Notes: generated by a model from the letters alone, not told the origin. A stretch of 64,000 nt of DNA from an uncultured Ilyobacter sp. (GCF_963668085.1 NZ_OY764058.1:124001-188000), one strand, 5' to 3'; shown: positions 46,418-55,066, numbered from the stretch's first letter. Made by a program: numbers and translations.

Positions 46418-46836
46418 TGAATTTATCCAAAAGCTGTGTTACTTTCTTTGCTTGCCCAAAGAAAGTAACCAAAGAAAAGGCACCCCTAAAAAATACCTAA
46501 AATCACTTCTGAACTAACTTTCTATTGAAATATAGTCGGTAAACCTCCTTATTTCAATGAAAGTGGATTTCACAATATGATTTCTTAACGGTATTTTTTA
46601 AAGGGGAATTAAAAATCTTTAAATGATTTTTTTTAAATCTTTTGAAATTCTTTTGGCCATTGATAAAATAAGCGTTAAGAATGACTGAGAGAAATCTCTA
46701 GAAAAAATCAACTGTCTGAGCGAAGCGAGTTTTGATTTTTACTTAGATTTCCGAAGACATTTAGCTTATTTTTCACAGGCCTTGATTTTTGGTTACTTTT
46801 CATCAAGGAAAAGTAACGGAACTTTGGATAAATTCA
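46418..46836. repeat. Non-coding repeat element B with terminal inverted repeats
   Basis: The outer repeat is TGAATTTATCCAAA at 46418-46431, and its complement ends at 46836. Inside each end is a hairpin built on GTTACTTT: 13-bp stem 46438-46450/46457-46469 on the left and 10-bp stem 46792-46801/46808-46817 on the right. The centre shares an inverted stretch of about 27 bp (25 identical) with element A. No gene is visible. The element fills the 486-bp gap between the PhnA-like and ABC genes. Confidence 0.62.
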
Positions 46837-46887
46837 ATAATTTAACTTAAATCAAAAATACTAGATAACTGTAACAGGGGGAAGAGT

Positions 46888-47727
46888 ATGAAAAAAATAA
46901 TTTTATTTGTGTTTATGGTTATATCCCTTACCATATGGGGGATAGAGATAGATGCTCCTAAAGCACCTCCTAGCATACCGCTGCTGGCTATGGAGGAGAT
47001 AGATTTAAATTTTTATCAAAATGTTTCCACAGAGGTAGTTCCAAAAATAATAAAGAAAAAAGGGGAACTCTATGTAATTCCTGTAAATGTCGCGGCGACA
47101 CTGTATAATAAAGGGGTAGACATAAGACTCCTAGGAGTTACAAGCAGAGGGCTTTTATCTTTTTTATCAAAGGAGATAAGCAGTGTAGAGGAGTTGGACG
47201 GAAAAAAACTCTATATAGGGGGACAGGGATCATCCCCAGATGTGGTCATGAGGAATATTCTAGACAGTAGAAAGATTTCTCCTAAGATAAACTACAGGTC
47301 TTCAGGAGAGATCGCAAAACTCGCCATGGCAGGAAGAATAGACAACCTTGTACTTCCAGAACCCTTGGCAACCATGGTCCTTGGAAAAAACAAAGATTTC
47401 AAAAGGGTGGCAGAGCTAAAAGATCTATGGAAGGGAAAAGAGATTCCTCAGGTGGGGATATTTGTAATGGGCAAAGTCTACGATGAGAAATATATAGAGA
47501 TAGACAAGTTTATAGAGGAGTACAAAAAGGCTCTTGAAAGAAAAAACGAAGTAAAACTTTTGGAAAAGGCCAAAGAAGAATTTTCATTGGGGATGAGTAT
47601 AGGGGCTCTAGGGGAATCTGTGAAATACATGAATCTGACTCTAGACACAGGGTGTAAAAAGTCTGTGGAGCATTATCTAGATGCTCTAGGGATAAAACTT
47701 CCTGGAGATGAATTTTATGCCTGGTAG
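46888..47727 (+). CDS. ABC transporter substrate-binding protein (NitT/TauT type)
   Basis: 279 residues with an N-terminal signal peptide (KIILFVFMVISLTIWG). The short periplasmic-binding fold shows ELYVIPVNVAATLYNKGVD near 62, LDGKKLYIGGQGSSPDVVMR near 105 and LVLPEPLATMVLG near 150, typical of SsuA/TauA/ThiY-like proteins. It lacks a lipobox, so in a Gram-negative-type envelope it would be periplasmic. Substrate unknown: sulfonates, nitrate, thiamine precursors and others use this family. It starts the three-gene ABC operon. Confidence 0.85.
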   Translation: MKKIILFVFMVISLTIWGIEIDAPKAPPSIPLLAMEEIDLNFYQNVSTEVVPKIIKKKGELYVIPVNVAATLYNKGVDIRLLGVTSRGLLSFLSKEISSVEELDGKKLYIGGQGSSPDVVMRNILDSRKISPKINYRSSGEIAKLAMAGRIDNLVLPEPLATMVLGKNKDFKRVAELKDLWKGKEIPQVGIFVMGKVYDEKYIEIDKFIEEYKKALERKNEVKLLEKAKEEFSLGMSIGALGESVKYMNLTLDTGCKKSVEHYLDALGIKLPGDEFYAW

Positions 47728-48448
47728 GAATTTTAAAGGAGTAGTTTTTCTTTTGATAGTTTGGCAGGGGATATCTATGAAATTAGATCCTCTTATTTTG
47801 CCACCTCCAGCTAGCATTCTAAATGTTTTTAGAAATAATATACTGACAGCAGAAGGTATGGCAGAAACTGGCATCACTTTATACAGATTTTTTATGGCTT
47901 ATGTAGTCTCAGTATCACTTGGGATCCTCAGCGGTGTGGTGATTTTTAAAAACAGCACTGTCAAAAGTTTTTTATGGCCATTTATAACCATACTTCAGTC
48001 TACCCCGGTTATATCATGGGTTCTCTTAGCCTTGCTTTGGTTTCCATCTGAAATTATTCCCTACTTTATCCTGGGGATCTTTACACTTCCAGTGATAATA
48101 ATAAATACATTTAACGGTCTTATGAGCACCGATGAAAAATTATTGGAGATGGCCTCGGCCTACGAGATAGAGGAAAAACAAGTGTTTTCCAAGATAATGC
48201 TACCTTCTATGCTCTCTTCTCTCATGGGTGGGATAAAGATAACGGTTAATTCTTCTCTGAAAGTCCTGGCAACAGCAGAGATCATAGGCCGGCTACCAAG
48301 AGGTATAGGAGGGGAAATGAACACAGCCTGGATAAATATAGAGACCGACTCTCTGTTGGCCTGGACAATATATCTGATAATTCTCACAGGGATTTTGGAA
48401 AAACTCATTAGTAAAGTTATAAAAATAAAGTGGGGAAGATATCTATGA
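47717..48448 (+). CDS. ABC transporter permease (SsuC/TauC-like)
   Basis: About 243 residues from ATG at 47717, preferred because GGAG (47704-47707) is then nine bases upstream; ATG at 47708 abuts that site. Six helices; LPPPASILNVFRNN at the N-terminus and the ATPase-contact EAA loop (MASAYEIEEKQVFSKIMLPS) are characteristic. It overlaps the end of the binding-protein gene and its TGA overlaps the ATP-binding gene's ATG, so the three are translationally coupled. Confidence 0.88.
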   Translation: MPGRNFKGVVFLLIVWQGISMKLDPLILPPPASILNVFRNNILTAEGMAETGITLYRFFMAYVVSVSLGILSGVVIFKNSTVKSFLWPFITILQSTPVISWVLLALLWFPSEIIPYFILGIFTLPVIIINTFNGLMSTDEKLLEMASAYEIEEKQVFSKIMLPSMLSSLMGGIKITVNSSLKVLATAEIIGRLPRGIGGEMNTAWINIETDSLLAWTIYLIILTGILEKLISKVIKIKWGRYL

Positions 48449-49149
48449 TAAGAGTGGAAAATCTTTATAAAGACTATGATTCTAAAGTAGTCATGAAGGA
48501 TTTTAATATAAATTTTGAAAAAAACAAAGTTACTGTTTTGTTGGGTCCTTCAGGATGTGGCAAAAGCACCTTATTTAACATCTTGTCTTCCCTAGACAGA
48601 GAGTATAGGGGCAACATTATTATAGATGGAAGGGTGAGTTATATTTTCCAAGAGGACAGACTCGTACCCTGGCTTACAGTAGAGGAAAACCTGAAACTTG
48701 TACCGTCACAGGAAAAAAATATAAATAATGTTCTAGAGAAATTTCATGTGGCATCTAAGGCAAAAATCCTCGGAAGAAACCTCAGTGGTGGGGAAAAACA
48801 GCGGGTGTCTATAGCCAGGGCTTTTTATCACGGGGGAGAAATTATACTTATGGACGAGGCTCTGAGATCTCTAGATATGCTTTTAAAACTAAAGATTATA
48901 GAGGAGATATCTGATAATATAGAAAAGGAGTCAAAAACCATGGTAATAATAAGCCATGATATACAGGAAGCTCTGCTTATAGGGGACAGGATATTCATAT
49001 TAGATAGAGATCCTATGGAGATAATTGAGAGTTACGATATAAATACACCTAGAAAAAATAGAATTTTAAAAACTGGTGAACTTTTAGATCTGGAAAAAGA
49101 AATTTACGAAAAACTTTTGGGTGAAAAAAGTAAAATGCTGTCTGAATAA
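48445..49149 (+). CDS. ABC transporter ATP-binding protein (SsuB/TauB-like)
   Basis: 234 residues from ATG at 48445, which overlaps the permease stop (ATGA) and follows GGGGAAG; GTG at 48430 is unlikely. Walker A GPSGCGKST, Q-loop FQEDRLVPWLTV, signature LSGGEKQRVSIARA, Walker B IILMDEALRSLD and switch ISHD are complete. The EDRLVPW after the Q-loop is typical of the nitrate/sulfonate/taurine group. The stop codon lies in the loop of the terminator. Confidence 0.92.
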   Translation: MIRVENLYKDYDSKVVMKDFNINFEKNKVTVLLGPSGCGKSTLFNILSSLDREYRGNIIIDGRVSYIFQEDRLVPWLTVEENLKLVPSQEKNINNVLEKFHVASKAKILGRNLSGGEKQRVSIARAFYHGGEIILMDEALRSLDMLLKLKIIEEISDNIEKESKTMVIISHDIQEALLIGDRIFILDRDPMEIIESYDINTPRKNRILKTGELLDLEKEIYEKLLGEKSKMLSE

Positions 49150-49166
49150 TTTCAGACAGCATTTTT
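49132..49166 (+). terminator. Terminator overlapping the end of the ABC operon
   Basis: A perfect stem of about 14 bp (AAATGCTGTCTGAA with TTCAGACAGCATTT) has the TAA stop of the ATP-binding gene (49147-49149) in its loop, followed by T6. Confidence 0.92.
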
Positions 49167-49186
49167 TAACTTAGGAAAGGCAAAGA

Positions 49187-49462
49187 TTATTTTTTGTGAT
49201 AAGTTTTACAATCTACATGGTCACCAACAATAGTCATATGAACACCCGTAGACATACATTCGTAGGACTTGTTAAAAGAACATTCTGAAACTTTACAAGA
49301 ACCTACTCCACCGATAACATCGTCAAAACCACCCTTTGACGGCCCAGCCATATAAGTATCACATAGAGGCTCTTTATCCCCTATATTCACAGCTAGAGTA
49401 TGACATTTCTTATCCTTGTTATAGATACAGTCGACAGCATCACAATCCAAAACTTTAGACAT
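49187..49462 (-). CDS. DUF1540 domain protein (two Cys-rich repeats)
   Basis: 91 residues from ATG at 49462; GTG at 49468 is possible. Two repeats of a small Cys-rich unit are visible: LDCDAVDCIYNKDKKCHTLA...CDTY and GSCKVSECSFNKSYECMSTG...CKTY, each with four Cys. This is the DUF1540 pattern, found mainly in Firmicutes and related anaerobes; probable metal binding, function unknown. It is convergent with the ABC operon. Confidence 0.82.
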   Translation of the reverse strand: MSKVLDCDAVDCIYNKDKKCHTLAVNIGDKEPLCDTYMAGPSKGGFDDVIGGVGSCKVSECSFNKSYECMSTGVHMTIVGDHVDCKTYHKK

Positions 49463-49736
49463 TTTCACGTCCCTTTCACCTCCGCAGCCTTTCCTGTTAT
49501 AATCTACAATTTCCTACAAAATATTCCTCCTGAAAATAATATTATTCTTGAACTCCCTGTCTGAGATAAACGAGAGACACCTTTATGTTAATTGACAAAA
49601 CACAAAAAAATGATAGAATGATCAGTGGAATCAAATTTATAAAAGGAAATAGACGATAAATTTTTTTTTCAGTTTGATAAAAATTAACAAAGGGTATAAA
49701 AATATTAACATAATTAATCTTAAGGGAGGAACAACA

Positions 49737-51086
49737 GTGAAAAAAATACTACTTATATTTTCAGTAATACTTTTTGCTATGGGATGTAGCAATAAGTCTG
49801 AAAATCCAGGAGAAATCTCAAAAGAAATATCGAAAAAAATTGAGGTTTTATCTACCAGAAAAGTGAAGAAAAGCTTAAAAAACGAAGAGACAGTGCTTAT
49901 TGACACCAGAAGTTATGATGAATACAATGGATGGGACATCAAAGAAACAGGAATACAGGGTCATATTTCCGGGGCCTACAATCTTCCTGCTAGTTCTCTA
50001 GAGCACGAGGGTATAGAGGCCTCTCTAGAGAGAAAAGGAATCAAAAAAGACAATAAGATAATATTATACGGTGACGATACCAGCATGGCAGAGATGCTTT
50101 CTGACAAGGGGTATGATGTTTATCTTTATGAAGCTGGAATAAAAGAATGGAATAAGAAAAAATATCCCATTGAAAAACTCCCAAGGTATGAGTCTCTAGT
50201 ACCTGTAAGCTGGGTAAAAAAATTACTAGAAGAGAAAGATGTTCCTGAGTATAACGGAAAACCTGTAAAGGTCATTAATGCAGGATGGGGAAAAAAGGGT
50301 AAATTCCATAAAGACGGTCACATCCCAGGTTCTTATTATGTTCACACAGGGTGGTTTGAAGTGGGACCTCTATGGAACAGGGTAAGTGATGAGACCATAA
50401 AAACCGAGCTAGAAAAATTAGGAATAACTAAGGAAACTCTGGTAATTGTTTATGGAGAAGATCCTATGCCGGCGGCGAGATTTGCGATAATATGCAAGTA
50501 TGCTGGTGTTGAAGATGTTAGAATTATAAACGGAGGTTGGAAAGCCTGGCAAGAGGCTGGATATCCTACAGAAGAGGGTATAGAATATCCTCTACCTGTA
50601 GAGGAATTTGGTATGAAGGTCCCTGGGAACCCGGATATTATAATAGACTTACCTGAAGCTGAAAATTATCTAAAAAGTGATAAAAGTGACCTTGTAAGTA
50701 TAAGAAGCTGGAAAGAATACATAGGTAAAATCAGTGGCTACGACTATATAAAACCTAGAGGAAGAATAAGAGGCGACAAATGGGGTATGGGTGGATCTGA
50801 CCCTTGGCACCTAGAGGAATACCGTGCAGACTACGGAACTTATATGAGACCCTACAATGAAATCCTGAAGATGTGGGAAGATCTCAAAATAGACACAGAT
50901 AAAAATATCGCATTTTACTGTGGTACTGGTTGGAGAGCCAGTGAGGTTCTTTTTTATGCATATGTTATGGGATTAGATAAAGTATCTCTTTATGACGGCG
51001 GATGGAAAGAGTGGTCAGAAAATCCAGAGACAGAGGATAAAATTTTAAAGGGTGAACCTGAAAATCTAAATGAAGAAAAATATTAA
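49737..51086 (+). CDS. Lipoprotein with three rhodanese domains
   Basis: 449 residues from GTG at 49737 after GGGAGGA, giving a lipoprotein signal with lipobox FAMGC. Domains: first about 30-125 (VLIDTRSYDEYNGWD...GHISGAYNLP), second about 140-270 (VKVINAGWGKKGKF...GHIPGSYYVH), third about 290-430. Only the third has the catalytic loop, FYCGTGWRASE; the first two have Gly where the Cys belongs (ILYGDDTSMAE, VIVYGEDPMPAA). It is probably an envelope thiosulfate:acceptor sulfurtransferase or sulfane-sulfur binder. It is convergent with a disulfide oxidoreductase gene. Confidence 0.88.
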   Translation: MKKILLIFSVILFAMGCSNKSENPGEISKEISKKIEVLSTRKVKKSLKNEETVLIDTRSYDEYNGWDIKETGIQGHISGAYNLPASSLEHEGIEASLERKGIKKDNKIILYGDDTSMAEMLSDKGYDVYLYEAGIKEWNKKKYPIEKLPRYESLVPVSWVKKLLEEKDVPEYNGKPVKVINAGWGKKGKFHKDGHIPGSYYVHTGWFEVGPLWNRVSDETIKTELEKLGITKETLVIVYGEDPMPAARFAIICKYAGVEDVRIINGGWKAWQEAGYPTEEGIEYPLPVEEFGMKVPGNPDIIIDLPEAENYLKSDKSDLVSIRSWKEYIGKISGYDYIKPRGRIRGDKWGMGGSDPWHLEEYRADYGTYMRPYNEILKMWEDLKIDTDKNIAFYCGTGWRASEVLFYAYVMGLDKVSLYDGGWKEWSENPETEDKILKGEPENLNEEKY

Positions 51087-51131
51087 TAAATAAGAAACCC
51101 TCCTAGCTAGGAGGGTTTCTTATTTATTAAT
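51082..51131. terminator. 50-bp perfect palindrome acting as bidirectional terminator
   Basis: Two 25-nt arms are perfectly complementary with no loop bases (centre between 51106 and 51107, AGCT). The core GAAACCCTCCTAG supplies a GC stem and the outer A/T arms supply T tracts on both strands. The TAA of the rhodanese gene (51084-51086) and the TAA of the minus-strand oxidoreductase (51129-51127) both lie inside it. Confidence 0.92.
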
Positions 51132-52521
51132 GTTTTATGGACTTTATAAGGCTTACAACGGGATTATCCATTAGTTTATCTATATAAGCACGTTTTCCAA
51201 GCTTGCTAAAGGCCTCTGCATATGTTGGATAGGGATGAATCACTCCGGACAGTTTATCTAGAGAGAGACCGTTTGATTTCATAGCCTGTATCTCGCATAT
51301 CAGTTCTCCTGCCCTGTCGGCTAGAATCTGAGCTCCCAAAATCTTTTTCTTGTGATCACAGATAATTTTAACCTTAAAAATATCATCTTTTTTTGTCTTT
51401 GCCCTGTCCAATTCATCTCTTTCCAAAGAATAAATATGAATATTGTCATGTTTTTCACGGGCTTCTTTCTCACTCATACCTGCACTGGCGAGCTCAGGTT
51501 GTGTAAATGTTGCCCAAGCTACATTAGAGTAGTCTATGGACTTTTTAAGAGGTGTAAGGGCGTTTTGTACCGCAATTATACCTTGATAATTGGCCATATG
51601 TGAAAACTGATATGGCCCTACAACGTCTCCTACAGCATAGATGTTGTGGATATTTGTCTCTAGGTATTTATCCACCTCTATACCCTTTTTATTATATTCT
51701 ATACCTGCATTTTCAAGCTTCAGAGATGCTGTCGAAGGTTTTCTCCCTACAGCCACTAGCATAGATTCTGCAGATATTTCACTTTTTTCTCCGTCTTTTT
51801 CCACAGTGAGGATTATAGTGTTATTGTTTTTTTTCACTTCCACAGCCTTTGTTTTAATGTGGATATTGACTCCTTCGTCTATTAGTTTTTCCCTTAAGAT
51901 ATGTGCAAACTCCTGGTCCTCCCTAAAGAGAATATTATCTAACATCTCCACTAGATGAACTTCAACTCCGATACGGTTTAAAGCCTGGGCCATTTCCACT
52001 CCAATAGCCCCACCGCCTAGGATGATCATGGATTTTGGAAGTTCTTCAAGGAGGAATAATGATTCATTTGTAAGGAAGTCCACAGTGTTTATCCCAGGTA
52101 TAGGGGGCACAAAGGGAGAAGACCCTGTTGCGATAATAATACTCTTACCGCTAAAGGTATTCTCCCCTACTTTTATAGTTTTATTTTCTGTAAATTCAGC
52201 CTCTCCCTCTAGAAAATTAATTCCTGTTTTTTCAAGGACTTCAGGAGTCTCATGAGAATAGACATCCTCAATTACTTTTTTTACATCTTTCATTATTTTT
52301 CTTGTATCAGGTTTAAAGTCACAGTATTTTCTAGCAGAATTTATCTCTTTTGAGATATTTATAAGGGCTTTACTAGGAACACATCCTGACCAGGTACATT
52401 CCCCACCAGTTCTGTTTTTTTCTATGAGAAGTACCGATTTGCCGAAACCCTTGGCAGTGATAGCACATGTCAGTCCTGCTGCCCCTGCTCCTATAACAAT
52501 GAGGTCAAAGTCAAAAGTCAT
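51127..52521 (-). CDS. Dihydrolipoamide dehydrogenase / mercuric reductase-like flavoprotein
   Basis: 464 residues. FAD motif VIGAGAAGLTCAITAKGFGK, redox disulfide GGECTWSGCVPSKALI (Cys42, Cys47), NAD(P)H site LGGGAIGVEMAQALNRIG, second FAD motif YAVGDVVG, and C-terminal HPYPTYAEAFSKLG. The active-site spacing CxxxxC is standard. The WSG between the cysteines and the HPYPTYAE end are more like the mercuric-reductase-like branch than the lipoamide enzyme of 2-oxoacid complexes, and no such complex is nearby. GGAGGGAT precedes the ATG. Confidence 0.87.
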   Translation of the reverse strand: MTFDFDLIVIGAGAAGLTCAITAKGFGKSVLLIEKNRTGGECTWSGCVPSKALINISKEINSARKYCDFKPDTRKIMKDVKKVIEDVYSHETPEVLEKTGINFLEGEAEFTENKTIKVGENTFSGKSIIIATGSSPFVPPIPGINTVDFLTNESLFLLEELPKSMIILGGGAIGVEMAQALNRIGVEVHLVEMLDNILFREDQEFAHILREKLIDEGVNIHIKTKAVEVKKNNNTIILTVEKDGEKSEISAESMLVAVGRKPSTASLKLENAGIEYNKKGIEVDKYLETNIHNIYAVGDVVGPYQFSHMANYQGIIAVQNALTPLKKSIDYSNVAWATFTQPELASAGMSEKEAREKHDNIHIYSLERDELDRAKTKKDDIFKVKIICDHKKKILGAQILADRAGELICEIQAMKSNGLSLDKLSGVIHPYPTYAEAFSKLGKRAYIDKLMDNPVVSLIKSIKH

Positions 52522-52574
52522 TTTTATCCCTCCGTAAAAATTAATTTTTCAGGGAAGATCGATGCCTTTTTGTT

Positions 52575-53636
52575 TTACGAAGCACAGCACGTCCCTTCAG
52601 ACAAATATATACTTTGTTTTTTTAACACATCCTCTAATTTATCCACAAAAATATCGATATCCTCTTCTGTTATATCAAATGACATTACAAATCTTGATTC
52701 TTTTTTGTATTCATTCCATAGGTAAAAGTATGAAAATTCCTGCATCTCTTCAACTGCATCCATAGGGATCTTAGCAAAGACAATATTTGCCATGACATCA
52801 TTTGTCACTTCCACACCTAGATTTACAAGTTTTTTCTTGAGGTACTTTGCCATACTGTTGGCTTTAGATGCATTTGTATGCCATAAATTGTCCTCTAAAA
52901 GTCCAAGATACTGGGCAGATATAAATCTCATTTTTGAGTGAAGCTGAAGATTTTGTTTACGAAGTCTAAAGAAGTCCTTTGCTAACTCTTTGTTGAAAAA
53001 TACGATAGCCTCTCCAAACATAAGACCGTTTTTTGTACCTCCAAAAGACAGCACGTCTACACCACAGTCGGCAGTCATCTCTTTTAAAGAGCATCCTAAG
53101 GCTGCAGCAGCATTAGAAAGTCTAGTTCCGTCCATGTGCAGAAGCATGTTGTTTCTTTTTGCAAAGGCAGAAATATTTTTTATCTCTGCAGGAGTGTATA
53201 CAGTTCCAAGCTCTGTAGCCTGAGTTATAGATATTATATGAGCCTCAGGTTTATGAATGGCTCCCTTAAAAGACAGGAATTTTTCAGCAGCTTTTATACT
53301 GAATTTTCCATCTTCAGATGGAACAGGCAGAAGTTGCATCCCAGTTATTTTCGAAGGTGCACCAGCTTCGTCCTGAAATATATGAGCTGTATCAGGGCAT
53401 AGAACACAGGTAGCTCTTCCTTTCATAGCCTCTAGTGCCAGTACGTTACACCCGGTTCCATTGAATACGAAAAATACCTCTACATCTCCAAAAGTCTCTT
53501 TGAATTTTTCTTTAGCTTTTATAGTTAGAGGATCCATACCATAGGCAAAAGCATGTCCTTGGTTTGCCTCCATAAGTTTTTCCATAATCTTTGGGTCTAC
53601 CCCACTAAAATTATCACTCGCAAATGTTCTTTCCAT
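52575..53636 (-). CDS. ltaE: Low-specificity L-threonine aldolase
   Basis: 353 residues, PLP fold type I. FASDNFSGVDPKIMEKLMEA at the N-terminus, ITQATELGTVYTP near 137, HMDGTRLSNAAAALG near 167, and the PLP lysine in SFGGTKNGLMFGEA (Lys202) identify the enzyme. It cleaves threonine to glycine and acetaldehyde, a glycine source in bacteria lacking other routes. The gene follows a tandem glycine riboswitch and terminator, consistent with glycine control. The C-terminus (EGTCCAS) carries two Cys. Confidence 0.94.
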   Translation of the reverse strand: MERTFASDNFSGVDPKIMEKLMEANQGHAFAYGMDPLTIKAKEKFKETFGDVEVFFVFNGTGCNVLALEAMKGRATCVLCPDTAHIFQDEAGAPSKITGMQLLPVPSEDGKFSIKAAEKFLSFKGAIHKPEAHIISITQATELGTVYTPAEIKNISAFAKRNNMLLHMDGTRLSNAAAALGCSLKEMTADCGVDVLSFGGTKNGLMFGEAIVFFNKELAKDFFRLRKQNLQLHSKMRFISAQYLGLLEDNLWHTNASKANSMAKYLKKKLVNLGVEVTNDVMANIVFAKIPMDAVEEMQEFSYFYLWNEYKKESRFVMSFDITEEDIDIFVDKLEDVLKKQSIYLSEGTCCAS

Positions 53637-53702
53637 CTTTATCCCCCCTAAAATTATCTATAATAAATATTTTACGACCAACAAAAAATCCGGATGAGAT
53701 AT

Positions 53703-53731
53703 AAAAAAAGGCTACAAAAAATGCAGCCTCT
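53703..53731 (-). terminator. Riboswitch-controlled terminator before ltaE
   Basis: On the minus strand an 8-bp stem with one G-U (53729-53722 with 53716-53709), a 5-nt loop and T7 (53709-53703). Its 5' arm overlaps AGAGGCT (53731-53725), which is complementary to the 5' strand of the second aptamer's P1. Confidence 0.88.
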
Positions 53732-53749
53732 AGAAAACAAGTGATTGTT

Positions 53750-53902
53750 TTCCTCTGTCCATTGTACCTGAGAGTATTACTCCTTCGGCGACTGACTAAA
53801 CAGTTCTCTCCAGAGGCTCGTCCAGAATAGGTCCTTTTACCTGAGAGTTTTACTCCTTCGGTGGCTGATTAATCAGCTCTCTCCCTATACCTTCGTCCGA
53901 CT
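53750..53902 (-). ncRNA. Tandem glycine riboswitch upstream of ltaE
   Basis: Read on the minus strand, two aptamers follow each other. Aptamer 1 has GGGAGAGAGCTG and CACCGAAGGAGTAAAACTCT; aptamer 2 has TGGAGAGAACTG and CGCCGAAGGAGTAATACTCT. Each ends with CAGGTA, the conserved gcvT pattern. P1 of aptamer 2 is CCTCTG (53816-53811) with CAGAGG (53757-53752). The linker between the aptamers is short, as usual for tandem glycine riboswitches. Confidence 0.95.
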
Positions 53903-54039
53903 TTATTAAATTTTATTTATCGAAGTCATTCTATAGTATTTTATTCTAATTGTCAAAGAAAATTTGAAAAAATATTAAGTTTGGTACTTTAGTTCTAATT
54001 TTTTGGACAAAGATTTAACGATATTTAAAAGCTCTGTAT

Positions 54040-54795
54040 CTACAAAGTGTTCCAGAATTTTTTTGTAATTATTTCTTTGTATTTTAGCATTTCTTCAGAG
54101 GCGTGCTTTAGAATGTCTTTTATTACTGGGGTTAAACCTGTTATGGAAATAGTGGCAAATAATGAACCATCTTCATTTAAAATTGGTACTGCAATACTAC
54201 TTACACCTAAACCAGTTTCTCCAAATTCTAAAGAATAACCATTTTTGTCTATTTCTTTAAGATTTTCTATAAGTCTCTTTTCGTCTAGAATAGTAAATTT
54301 TGTAAATTTTTCAAATTTCAAATTTTCAAAGACAGAATTATTTTGATTATATTTTAAAAATAATTTTCCAGAAGATGTCGCATGTAAGGGGAGAGGCATA
54401 TAGTCTTCTGTTGCCAAGATGTAGTATGAACTTTCAGGGTTAATTGTCTTTACACTCATAATTTCAGATCCAAAGACTATCTGAAGTCTGCTTGAAACCT
54501 TATATTTTTCAGCAAGTTCTTTGAGATAAGGTTTTGTTATAAATTTGAGTTTATTTACTGTATTTGAATATGACAAGTTAGACTTTGTAATATAGAAACT
54601 CCCTAGAGAATAAGTGTTATTTTCAAGATTGTGATCCAAAAGATTATTAAATACTAAAGTATTTGTAATACCCCTAGTAGTATTTATATTTAATTCTAAT
54701 TTTTCACTTATATTGTTTAAAGTCAAAGTTTTATTATTGTTATCAAAGCAATTTATTATATCTATAGCTCTTTGTATTGATTGAATTAATTTCAT
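54040..54795 (-). CDS. IclR family transcriptional regulator
   Basis: 251 residues, full length. Winged helix at 4-60 (IQSIQRAIDIINCFDNNNKT, LNNISEKLELNINTTRGITN) and effector domain (YSLGSFYITKSNLSY, LPLHATSSGKLFLKYNQ, YSLEFGETGLGVSSIAVPIL, LFATISITGL). The GETGLGVSSIAVP block is the usual ligand-pocket segment. It is divergent from the ureohydrolase-Nramp pair, with two palindromes in the shared promoter region, so local control is very likely. AT content is high even for this window. Confidence 0.93.
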   Translation of the reverse strand: MKLIQSIQRAIDIINCFDNNNKTLTLNNISEKLELNINTTRGITNTLVFNNLLDHNLENNTYSLGSFYITKSNLSYSNTVNKLKFITKPYLKELAEKYKVSSRLQIVFGSEIMSVKTINPESSYYILATEDYMPLPLHATSSGKLFLKYNQNNSVFENLKFEKFTKFTILDEKRLIENLKEIDKNGYSLEFGETGLGVSSIAVPILNEDGSLFATISITGLTPVIKDILKHASEEMLKYKEIITKKFWNTL

Positions 54796-55010
54796 GTGTG
54801 CCCTCCAATTGGTAAATAATTCTAAGTATATTTTAAGTTAATTAAAAAAAAAAAGCAATCTTAATGTTAGACCAATTTTTTATCTAATTATAGTTAAATA
54901 AATTGATGATTAAATAGATAATAGCCAAGTTATATTTAGTTTGATTTCAGGTATAAAAGTTTTCATACTCATCAAAATTTTTCTTGACAAAAAATTAAAA
55001 ACAAAGTAAA

Positions 55011-55045
55011 ACTATAATATAGTGATTTAAACTACAATGTAGTTT
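55011..55045. promoter_or_regulatory. Two tandem palindromic operators in the IclR/ureohydrolase intergenic region
   Basis: ACTATAATATAGT (55011-55023) and ACTACAATGTAGT (55031-55043, extended to a perfect 17-bp palindrome 55029-55045) share the form ACTAYAATRTAGT. Their centres are 20 bp apart, two helical turns. They cover and follow the expected -10 of a promoter with TTGACA at 54984-54989, upstream of the ureohydrolase start at 55067. Confidence 0.65.
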
Positions 55046-55066
55046 TATAAAAATTGGGAGGGGTAT

